From Struthidea cinerea (lineage: Eukaryota > Chordata > Aves > Passeriformes > Corcoracidae): a DNA stretch of 64,000 bases. This document shows positions 1 through 12,100 of this stretch, one piece after another (positions within the stretch are counted from its first letter, which is position 1; every line of letters begins with the position of its first letter). The DNA lies in assembly GCA_013397865.1 (NCBI GenBank), contig VZTI01003270.1:130984-194983 (forward strand). The letters are read 5' to 3'. Position numbers and translations under genes: made by a program. The notes under the pieces are model-generated. The model ran no database searches, was not told the origin of the DNA, and saw only the letters and a list, made by a program, of their open reading frames with translations.

Positions 1-124
1 CCGTCAAAGCGGGGACAATTGGACAACATCCCGCGCGTAGTGTCACATTCCAATTTGACTAGTTGTGTGTATTATTACAATGAGTTTCGTTATTCCTTAT
101 TTATTTTTTGATTGCATTGTTTAG

Positions 125-187
125 GCTGGAAAGTTGCGTCCCGCAGGCAACACGGTTGCGAGTTGTCTTGAAGAGGTGTTACCCAGG
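125..187 (+). CDS. EFHB: EFHB exon a (first exon in window)
   Basis: The acceptor ...TTGTTTAG ends at 124 and the donor GTGAGT starts at 188. The 21 codons begin AGKLRPAGNTVASCL, matching the segment upstream of the first family domain. The exon starts and ends in phase 0. Bases 1-124 read as intron; no upstream exon was recognised there. The following intron (188-978) is T-rich and shows nothing else. Confidence 0.85.
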
Positions 188-3100
188 GTGAGTTGGTTTT
201 GCAGAGGCTCCTGTTTTTTTCTGCATCCCTTCTCTGTTGAAACTACCATTTATTTCAGTGTTGGGTTTTGTCACATGGAATTACATACACTAGCTGTCAA
301 GATTGAAAAACGCTTCTGGCAGTACATTTTCATTCCACGTGCTGTACAAAAGTCACCCTGCTTGCTTAGTTGGTACTAAATATAATTGTTTTAGACAGTT
401 TTTTCCTCTGGTAATACAATTAGAGTAATTATTGGGAATTATTATTACTTCTGATGGAGGTTCTTCTTTACAGGGATGCCTGTCAGAATTGTGATTCTCA
501 CTGGCCCTTCCCCATGCCCCTGAAGAGTCAGAGGCTACTGAGACACAAATGGATCCTGTAAATAGTGGGTCTCCCTTTAAATCATAATTAAAAAAACCCC
601 AACACTGTGGTTTAAATTATTTCCAAAATTGCTACATTGATGGTGTAATTGCTTTGAATCAGGTTCAAGGTTTCTGAAATTTAAAAGTGTAACATCTAGT
701 TTTCATCACAAACATGTGAAGTAGCTGTTACCCAAATTAGACCTGGGAAGCATTGAAACTTAGCAATGCTGGTTTGATAAAATTTAGTCTGGGTTATTTT
801 GACCTTTTGCTCACAATATCAGCATCTGCAGGAGCATATACATGTATTACAGCCCTAAAGCATCTTCATATTTTGTTCTTACGTCTGGAATGACACAAAT
901 ATCTGCAGTACATTTTTTTTTCATTAATGTTTTGTGACTGTCTGGTGTAAACTCGTTTTTGCTTTGCCTTACATATAGCCCGTTACTCCAACTGTTGTAC
1001 GAAAGTTTCGAAATACAACAGATCCAGCTCCTGGTGCTAAAATACTATTCTACGGCACAGCAAATGATCCTGACGTTGCAACTCACTTGACACATGGCAT
1101 AAAGACAACCTCCAAACTCACTGTGAGAATGTGACTCATTTACTTTTGCTTAAGAATGTACCTCTTAAGAGTGTTCTTAATGAAAGCAACTGATTTCCTC
1201 ATAGTCAGGGATAAAGGTACATGGCTGAGTGATTTATAGTGCAGCATTTCACAGCTGTTATGAATTACCTGAGTTCTGAGGTCCAATCACAGGATTTATT
1301 TAGCATTATTGAAATTGGAAAATATTTGAAGTTCAGTGACTGTTACCAGTGACATTACTTTCGTAGTGGCTACTGAAATATTAATTTCATTTCAAGATTT
1401 AAGTTAATGAACAGTCTTCTACGTATAATTTTTGCTGCTTGCTTCTTCTGGGTTACAGAGATAAAACCAGTTGAGCTCTTAGCAAAAGATGTGTCTGAGA
1501 ATGTGTTTACAGTTTGATGTAATTATTCTGTATGTTTTCTTACCTTTGGCTTGAAACTGATTTTTTTAGCTGAAAAGTGATGGTTTGGATATGTCAGACC
1601 ATACACATTTGCATGTGTTCTTTAGAAATTATCTTTGTAATCTGTAATCAAACAAGTGAAGAGATCATTGGTAGTTTTATCGCATTGTGTTCATATCTCT
1701 AAAACCAGCAGTTGTGTTAGTAAAGTGCATTTTTATGAAGTAAGTAAGTCCTAGTATTAGAGAATGTTGAGTGGGACATTTATTAGGCATATCCAAAATG
1801 AAAGACAATCAGGTTTTGGTGTCCCTGCTTAGAAGTTTTTTGTTGAATGGATTGATTTGTTTAGCCTGTACTGTCTGTTGAAGACTTTGCATTACTAATT
1901 AAATATTGACTGGAGGAAGATTTGGAAGCCTAGTCAGTTTGCTAAGCATGCGTTTGGATCAATTGTATTTGCTGCTACTTTTTTTGGTATTTCTTTATAT
2001 AATATTCAATGAGAGTCTAATAATAAATCTTCTCTAGAGTCCCCATTACTTTGAAGGATAGCCTGAAAAATCAAATCCCTTTGTTTTTGGTCATACTATA
2101 ATTTGACTATAGTTTCTAATATGTGCTAAGAAAAGAAAGATTGCAGTCAGGAAATGTATATATTAACAAGCGGAAAAACTAGCGTAAAAATAAAAATATC
2201 TCACAATAAGTATTTTATTTAGCTGGAAATTTAGCATAACATTGATTAATAATGATCTTATCTCAAGATACAGTTTTGGTTTGCAACTTGGTGGATAAAA
2301 TTATGTCAGTGTAACCATGTAAAATCTTGTTAGGACACTTAGAAGCAAACTTCTGTTGGCGTGGGTAATCATAGTGATGTGTGAATGATCAAAGTTTGTT
2401 GGTTTTCCTGCCTCTGGTGTTGTTTTTGATGTCTTCAGGTAGCTTCATTGATAAGTCCAGTTGCTAAAAGTGAATTTCAAGAAAAGATGCAAGATATGAA
2501 AGAAGCAACTTACTCCAGTAATCGTGAAGCACCTTTGGGTAGATCACATGATCAGTCTTCTAAGTTACCTGAGGGCTTGGATATTATTAATACTACATTT
2601 GGAATAAAAGTCTTCAAAGGTAGGAAAATGTGCCATTAAAACATATTTCCTGTAAATACAAGATAACCTGCAATTTAATATCTAGCCCATGCTCTATGAT
2701 TCCAACAACTCCATTTTAACTGAAGAGTTATTATATAACAGCTACTGAAAGGCCTAAAAATTTTTCAGTTACGATGAAGAAACAAGCAACTGAGAACATA
2801 TGGTATGTAGCTGGGCTTTTTGGCTCTCTTCCTGATCTGTCTTTATAGCCTGGGAGGACTGTTTAGGTAGCTGTCAACTTACCTTCCTTTTTCCAACAAC
2901 CTTAATAGGTCTAATGAAAGAAACTTCCTTGACATGTGTGTCTTTCCTCCATAGACTGGAGGAAATCACATCTGTGTTGCCCATGTAGCTTTCTTGCAGA
3001 AGTTCTGTTCATCTGGTTCTCTCCCTAGTCCCATGTTACTAGATTGAATATAGGTTGATTAGAAATGTGGTGAGAAGTATCATTCTTCCACAGTATTAGC

Positions 3101-6100
3101 AACTTCTCTGACAAGATATTGTTTACAATTAAGAACCAATCAAGCAAAACATCCACCTCCTTACCTCCCCCAATCATACATTATTTATTTGTTTTCAGAT
3201 TTGTCAGCTGGAGAGGTTGTAAATCCACCAAAAACCTTTGAGGAAGTGGATAAAGAAGCGAGAGAAGGACATGATTTGTACGTTCTGTCACATGAGGATT
3301 ATTACGTGGGTAAGTTCAAAGGCTGATAAGAAACCCATAAAAAGTTCCTCTGTGGGTGTTCAGCGCATACTGTATGCTATTTTTTGAGATATAAACTACT
3401 AACTTTAACCACCATATTAATACAATATAAATTATTTTTTAAAAATTATGTGAAAAAAATATGCAACTGAGAGAGCATGATCTCAGTTTCTAGAACTGTC
3501 AATCACTTCATGATGGGCATTTAAAACAGTATAAGAACTTCATGAAGGAGTTGGAAGCCTGATTTCTTTTGGGTGCTGTTTGAAAAGCAAAATATTTCCA
3601 GGAAACTAGAAACTCACAGATGCTGTGGTTGCTGACTGAGTTTGGCATTGTCTATGCCACTGAAAGCAATCTCAGATTTAAAGTCACAGATTGTGAGCCC
3701 AACCCATTCCAGTACTTTCTCCTCTAGTTCCTCTCTTTCATCAGGATCCAAACAGAATTTCAGAGCAGACAGACTTTCTGATGAGGACCTTAGCCGTAGC
3801 ATAAGAATTCCATGCTGCCATACAGCCATATGAAGCCCTTATTAGAAAACATGCAGTGAATAATATTTTCAAAAGTTCTAATTATAATTCTTTTTAAAAG
3901 GTGATTGAAAAGACCTTGAGGAAAAAGAATGACAGTTTTTTCTGTGATAAAAAAACCATAGCAAGAGGATATCTGAAAATGCAGTGCCTCAAAAACATTT
4001 TTGCATTTTTAAAAAGCAACAAATCAAATCTATTTATTATTTATTATTTATTATTTAAATAATAAACAATAATAGATAAATTTATTTATTTATTATTGCA
4101 CATTTCTGCTCAGGTATAGATATACAGCAATTTGTTTTCATGACCTTCACTACTTAGGCTACATGGTTTCATTTATTTTGTTGGGCTTGTCTTTAATCAG
4201 ACATAAAAGATCATCCAAATGAAGCAGTTTTTGCTTTTTATTTTGCCTTTTATCTTCACTTTGGACAATGACATCATCCCTAACTACTCAGTAAACAGGG
4301 GGAATGCAAATTATTTATCTTTAGTTGAACAGGTTTGTTAGTTATTTGCCGTTGTTTATTCATTGTTTTGTCTTAAGAATGAAGATACTGGGTGCATTTC
4401 CTGAGGTGTTTTACACAGGTTGAACTGCCTACTTTTTCTGTAGGGGAACCAATCAATAGGAAGTATAACTCACACTTCGACAAGTCTTTTGTTTACGGAA
4501 TGGAAACCCCTCACTATGAAGATGGGCGAAATACAGCTAAGACCTTAAACTGGGTGCTGGACCTGGATTCGTAAGTTGCAGTGGGTTAACTAGTTAGTTA
4601 ATGGGATGAATTATCAGCAAGAGTGGGTCTTTCTATTTGAGGAAAATTGGACATCTCACGATCCTATCCTTAGCTGTATTGAGCTGAATAGAAAATGCAA
4701 GGTGTGATTTTCAGAACAGTTTATCTAATCACTTTTACCATATAACAGCACTTGGCATGTCTTAAGCATTGTGTAAAGTCCTTTAATTTTAAGTAGCAAG
4801 ATATTTTAATTACTAAATTGAGAGGAGTTGCTGTTTTCTTTTAATATACAATAATATTTTTAAATATCATTGAAAAAATCTTGAATAGTTTTAAACAAAT
4901 ATGTGCAGGAGTTATTTTCATAATTTGTAGGAAGAGAGCACCACACCTTGTGTCAAAACGAAGTGATGATTTCAAGGAAAAATACCAGCCTCTGGTTGGA
5001 AAAGCTTTTGATCCGTAAGTAAGCAAAGATACCTTCCAAGCACAAAATTCACTCACTTTTGCCATTTCTGCAATATCTTTTTATGTCTTTTATCTTTTTA
5101 TGGATAAAAAATATAACTGAGTACTTTCAGTGCAGCACTCATTTAACAGAAAAGGACCTTCTACCTGCCCTAATTAGGCTGATGAGTACACAAGTTATTA
5201 GTAACGGCTGTACTGTGTCCATGTAGTGAAGTTAGATCTTACTGTTTAAGTGGTCTGTATCTGACAAGCACTCTTTAATACATTTTTTCCCCCTGTATTT
5301 TGGGGTTTGGAAGGTTTGAAAGGACTGAAACATCTCACGTAGTATTTTGGGATTTGACCATTTTGCTTACTCTGACGCTATTTTTAGTCTTCTTTGTTAC
5401 ATCATTTGTTATCTCACTTCTATTACTTCCTTGGAAAGTTAATGTGGAACTAAATTGTGTTATTACCTAGCAGCATTTACCAATCTCATCTCTCAGCTGA
5501 ATCATTAGAATGACTGAGGTTTATGAAGCAATCTGGAACAGTTTTGTAATTTTTGTAATTTTTTTTGTAATTTTTATAAAGAACAGTGCTTAAGAAGCAC
5601 CACAGAAGTCATAAGGTACAGTGGGGTTAGGATCCAGGTGTGCTGCAAATCTAGGGCTCCTGAATATATCCAAAGGCTGTCTTTGCAGTTGCTCTGGATT
5701 TCTGCAAAAATGTATGTGAAGGCTCAAAAATAGCATCATTGACTTTGGTAGCAAAAGGTGATTTTAAACTCAAGTTCCCAGGCTTAAGTTGATCTGGAGA
5801 AGTGTTCTCATAAGTACATGTGAGGAGCGAACACAAATATGAGTCAGTTTCTCCTCTCCCCTTCCCTGTGTCCCAGCTTACTGTGGGATACACCTGGAGC
5901 ATGAGCAACGTGAGGCAGTGTGATCAGTCAGGGATGGGTTGCAATGCAGCCTGAAACCCAGCACTAATATTACAAGACAGATAAGGACTAAACTAATCTT
6001 ATTTAGTGAATTTTATGCCATCCACATCCTATGCATGATATGAAAATTATAAAAGAAAAATATACATAGTAGTTTTTAGATTACAGTGTTTTCATTTCTG

Positions 6101-9100
6101 TGTGTGGGTTTTTGTTTGTTTGGTTTGTTCTTTAGAACAAAGCACTGATTATCTTTTCAATTCTGGTAGGGATTTTTGATTCAGATAACCGTTTTAATTA
6201 TTTAATTATTAAAAATAAAATGAGCATTGCATCTTTTTCAAATTAAAAGAAGAATTAGTTCTTTAATGTCACAAACAGCATCTTCAATTTCTGGTAAATA
6301 AAACTGATCCAAGTTTTCCACATGGATATGGGCTTGGTTGCTGGTTTTGGTAGACACAAAATTGCATGTGGAAAAGCAGAGATGTGATTCAATTTTTCCA
6401 CTTTAGCCAAAAGTAGTTTATTTGAGACATTTTGGTTGGAGAGTGTCTAAATATTCCTATTATTTGACTACAAGGATTTTCTCACACATTTCTATCATTT
6501 TCTTAGGAAAAAATAGCATAGAATGTTTTTCCTTTTAATGAGCATAAATATTCAAAAAGTTAATGTTTACTTTTGTCTGTGTTACATTACAAACAGTGAA
6601 TATTCTAATCAACTTTGTAAAGGGATGCTTTTCGGGAATGGCAGCTTTGAAATAAAGTCCTGATAAACAAATTTCAGGTGAACTATTTATATCATCCCTA
6701 ATTATATAATCACTTTTTCTAATCGTATCAGAGGTTTTGTTTTGTCTATTAATGAACTGTTTGTCAATTAACAAAGAAATGTCCTTATTGACAGTATAGC
6801 AGAAACTATGAATGTTCCCCCAGACCATACATTTGGATTGATAATCCCTCCAGAGGATGGTAAGTTCAAGAGCAGAATAAAATCTTATCTTGCTGGGGAA
6901 ACTATGCTGAAGTAATTGCTGTTGGTTGTGTATATAGTTTTCCTAAAATTTTAAGAGGCAAGGTACAAAAATTTATCGACAGTAAATTTTTGGAATGAAA
7001 ATTTGAGAGGTTTTGAACTTGCTAGCAGGAAAAAGCCCAAATGTCAGAAATAAAGAAGCTTTATGTTTGGGATTATCGTGATGGTGTGTTTTTTTCTTTC
7101 TTAAAGCCTTTGTATCTGAATGTAACAAAATGGGAAACAGCAGAAAACCCTTATTATCATCAAAGTGACAAATTACAATGGCTATTTAAATCAATTATGA
7201 ATCTTCCCTCTCAATGATTTCTCAAGCACTTCTCTAAAAAGAGTAAAAGTAACAAGAAATAAAAAGGAATAATAAGTTTTTAGAGGTTGGGAGGAGACAG
7301 AAAGCAGAGTAAAAGTAAAACTATTGATTTTCATTATGACAAAATTTTGAAAGCTAGTCAACTCAAATAGTCAGTGTTGGGATTGATGATGTTTTAACAT
7401 TGTGTTAAATAATTGGGAAGCAAAAAATTGAAGTAGATCAAAGTTATCCCATTAATCTAGGCCAGAAAAAGCTTGTTCAAAGAGTGCTGCATAAGCTTTT
7501 GCATGTTTTTCTAAGTAGTGTAATAAAGTTCATGCTATAAGGAAGAGCAGAAGGAGCTAAACCAAAGAATTCATTATTACCAGTTAGAAAATAATGCTTG
7601 TACATTGCTGTTAGAGGGGGATTAGGTGAGCTACTCATGTTTGTTACTGAACTCTGAATGAACTTGCACTCTAGAAAGTGACCTTGGCATCTTGGGGATT
7701 TGGATGAAGATTGTAGCTCAGCGTGCCAAAGTGTTTAAAAATGTTAATAAAGTTAGGATGCATAGAAAATAGGAATAGTAACATAAAAAAGTACATTGTC
7801 TTTCTAGAAACCTGTGATACATAATTATCCGAAATATTACATTGGCTCTCATAAGTATCTGAAACATGACAGACTGGAAGTGGTAGATTAATAGTATATG
7901 TTCTTTTTTGCTCAATTATCTGGACATTGAGTAACAACTACTGCTTTCAGAAGCTTTTGGAAGCAGTGGATAGATTTGTGGTGCTACATTAAGATGTTCC
8001 AAAATTTTTGATATTAACTGTGTGTGGGTAGAGAAATAATGATATGGACCATTTGATCTTGTAATGAAATGGCTGTATCAGCTGTTCAGCAGTGCTGAAA
8101 ATCTGCATCTTGAAGCTGAAATTCTCCTTTCCTTAAGAATGCAAGCTTTTTTTTTTTTTGTAAATGTCTGTTTACTGTATATGCACAACTAATTGAGGAT
8201 TTGTTAATTTTTTCAGATGTTCATGGTCTTCTTCATGTCCAGGTTCCATGCGAGTTCCTCCGTGGAAAGGACAGAGAGAGAGTTATCTTGATTGCAGTTC
8301 GGCAGAGTTTGAAGAAAGCTAACTATGAGAATTTTGATCTGTTACTAGAAGCATTAAGACATTTTGATAAGGTTAGTGCTCTGAAAAGGTATAAATGTAA
8401 AGGAATGTGTGACATTAGTGCTGCTGTGCTGTAGAGATACAGGCATGAAGAAACATAAGCATAGCAAGGTAAATATGGATGAAGACTATAACTGTGAAGA
8501 CAACTTCATAGTTATTGGATGTTTCATCTACTGTGATATGCTATATGGAATTAGACACAATAGTATTTGGAGCTTTTCATAGTACTATTTGGAATATCCA
8601 GGCTAGAGGGAGCAAGAGACACACAAGCAGGAGTAATCTTAACAATTTTTGGACTTCAAAATCTGGCATTCCTTTGTAAAGGGAAAACAGTAGAAGGGAT
8701 TATGTCCATGTTTTCTTCTGAGCTGTACTTTTTGACTGAGTTGCCAAGCATCAGAATTTCAGATCTTTTCTTTTTTTTTCTCTGGAAAAAAAAGAAATTT
8801 TTTTTTTGTTTTTTCTTCATAATTGACATTTCATATGTAACATTAATTGTAATGTATACAGAATGATTGATGTCTTACTTTCAAAGGCATCTTGGCTTTT
8901 CCTCAACATTTATGATTACATTGTTATCTTGTCACAATATCCTGTCACACCGTTACTCTCAAATCACTGTATTATTTAAGTTGAAAATTGCTTTTTGACA
9001 CTTTTATATTAATATTTCTTATTTTTAAAATACTTACGGTTTATTTTTGTACTCAGCAATGTTACTCTTCTTGAAATGGTGTGTCTGGTGCTGTTTGTAT

Positions 9101-12100
9101 ATCTATATATCTATATATCTATATATCTATCTGTATAAACACGTGTATGTGTTTCTTTTGGTGAAGTTACTTTATGATGGCTGTTAGAGAATCATAGAAT
9201 ATAACAACTGTTTTATTTTCTTCATAATAGAATGGTGATGGAATTATACACAAGGACAACCTACGAAAGATCTTTTTTCAGCTGAATGTGAATCTAGATG
9301 ATGAACTCCTGGATTCCTTATTTGACTGTTGTGATTTGGATAAGGATGGTCTGATTAATTACCGGGACTTTGCGAACTTTCTGAACTGGAAAGATAAAAG
9401 GGGCGTAAAAGAGTTTGAAGAAAAAATAATTACAAAAGGTAGATGCCTTAATACTGGGAAATTGCGGGGCTGATCTTGTTCTTAGGTTAGCTGTTGAAAG
9501 GACATTGCTGTTGTAACCTAGGTGCTCCTTTAGAAGGGTAAGATTTAGAGTGCATTTACCTTGCTACCAGCGGAGTCTCAGGTACAGATGTGTTTCAGAA
9601 TCTTGGAGTTCTGTGTTGCACACTGTGTCACTGGGAAGTTTCCTTAATACTACGGATCAAGAGAAAGTAAAACATCTCCTAGAAGTGCTATCAGAAATGC
9701 AGATGAATTATATTACCTCCTTTATAGTTCTTCAAGCAAAGTTTTTTGCCTCTTAGTCTGTAATATGTTGATAATATATCTTGGCTGTACCATAACTTTT
9801 GTATATAGGGAAAAAATTAGATGCCTATCTTCCCAAAGACACAAAGAAAGATGATGAACCACTGCTGAAGCAGGAAGATCTCGTGTTAAAAGAACCAGGA
9901 AGCTCAGAAAAGATGCCAAAACCACTTACAAGATCAAGAGACCGTGTTTACACAAATTATCGAACATCATCTTCTCAGTACAATGCTGTAGTAGGTGGTA
10001 TCCCTACATCCTGTAAGTACAGTGGACTGTGCTGATCACTTCTGAGCATTATTTGGGACAAAATAAGGAGCAAAGTTTAAAAGTATTGCTACAGGTTCTA
10101 CTAATGTAGAATATTGAATTAATTTATCTTAGCTGAGTCTTTTAAGATTGGGGCTTGGAAGTTGGAAGGGATAGTCTATTCAAAACATTGAAGTTAATCT
10201 AGATGTCCTTGAGAAATTATGCTGGTAATTTTGGGAGAACCCTATCTCCTTGGAATCACCTAAAATACTTTCAGCTGGGATTACTAAGTAAGTAAGTTCT
10301 AGTATATTACTGCAAGATTCCCTGTTTTCATGCTTCATGACGTAGCTGTAGCCAGGATTTCTAAAAATGAGAAAAAAGACACAGGGAAGAAAATTATATA
10401 ACTTGTTATTGAACCTATGTCAAGCATCACATTTCTTCTTATTTCATGCAAAATGTTTTATCCTCCCTGGCACTATCTATCCATGCTGCCTATTGATTGA
10501 TTTTCACAGGTTATCCATTGTGTGGTATTCCAACTATTCGTTCAGATATTCCTGCTCCTCGAATTCGCCGCCTCAGTGACACAACTAATTATGGTGACCA
10601 GGGCAATAGTTTTTCAATATTGTTCCCTTCTATCTTCAGTCAAAAGGGAGTGTATGAAAGAGATCTTTTAAAAAAGAGACCAAAGGCAGAGGTATAGTGA
10701 ATTTCTTCAGAATATTCCAAGATAATTGTTCTGCTAGCCATATGGGAGTGGGAAGTCATATTATCAAGTAAACAGGTTGTAAAATTCATAGTGCAGCATT
10801 GCCATCTTGCTTTACATCCATTCAGCTATCTGAAAAATATGTACTCTTCACATTCTAAATTATTGATAAAGATGGTAGATATTGATTTTATTGAGATCCA
10901 ACATACTCAAATTTCTGAGCAAGGTCTTAAGCAACATGGTTTAATAGTAAAGTTAGCCCTGCTTTGGTTATGTCATTGGATGGATGATCTCCAGAGATCT
11001 CTTCCAACCTAAGTTATTCTATGATTCCATGAGATGTCTTAAAAAGCCCCACAAGAAGATTTTTAGGTGTATAAAAATAATTTCTATCACAGAGGGATGT
11101 TTAGTGGAAAATTTTAGCGAGAGCATCTCTTCTCAGACAAACTTGGCAGGTTTTGCTAATGGCAAATTCAGCAAACCACTTGAAAGTACCTTTGAAGTGC
11201 TCTGCTGAGTCACAGTCGCAGGCTCAGATCTACAAAGGATTTGTACAGTGATGCAGGACATTGGGAGTCACACAGCAATGCTGTGTTGTCTCATAATTCT
11301 GAAGAGGAAGATGGGACATGAGACTCTGGGGACTTACTTGGGGACTTCATGATTTTTCTCTCTGTTGTCTCTGTGGACTGCTACCTCTCAGTTTCCTCGC
11401 AGACCAGAGTTTCTCCCACATAAATACTAAAACAACTTTGCTGCTTCTTCTTCAGTATTGTTTACTACTTTGGTTTTACATTTTTTATGCAATTTATAGT
11501 GAAAAAATATTAAGAGAGAACTTCATTACCTGAAGTACAATTTATTAGACAGTTGTAATGAAATGTGAAATTCCAGTCTAAAATGAGAAAAGGAGCCATG
11601 GCAACCTCTTCCTCTCTACTACTCATTATATTAAATATTCAGCAGTCATGTTTGAAAGTGGATCTGGAACTCGAATATATATTTTACAGAAAAGAATGTT
11701 GCTAGTTAGTGACTGGGGGTAAAAGGTGTGGTGTCATGTTCATAAAACACCTTGTCAGAATGTTGTGTATATGAGCATTTACCACTTTATAATCTAGCTC
11801 TGAAAGCAGGAAATGTGTGCATGCAGCATATAGCTAATGGTAAATGGAATTCATGCTTCATTGAGAGGCCAATTACACCTGTCAACCACTAGATAGAACT
11901 CTTCTTTGAAGTTATAGCATGTCCTGAAATGTCATATTCTGTTGTAGACTATACCAGCTATAGAGAATTCAGTGCAGAACCACCTCTGAGTTTGTTAAAA
12001 CACCCTGTGTTCATGAAATGGACTGTTTGGTAATTTTATGATTATTGTTTTGATATGTATAATCAGTGTTTTCAAAAATTTGATATTTAATGAAATTATT

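Noticed and set aside
1..124. An additional upstream EFHB coding exon
   Set aside because: No frame gives the residues expected before AGKLRP, and a clean acceptor sits at 123-124.
3642..3833. 63-codon + strand frame in an EFHB intron
   Set aside because: Serine-rich shadow of the antisense frame on the other strand; no splice support.
8201..8434. EFHB exon h extended to the open-frame limits
   Set aside because: The frame runs through both splice sites; family similarity starts after the AG at 8215-8216 and stops at the GTTAGT at 8372.
9187..9200. AGAATCATAGAAT as a CR1 terminus in EFHB intron 8
   Set aside because: Only about a dozen bases match; too short to separate from chance.
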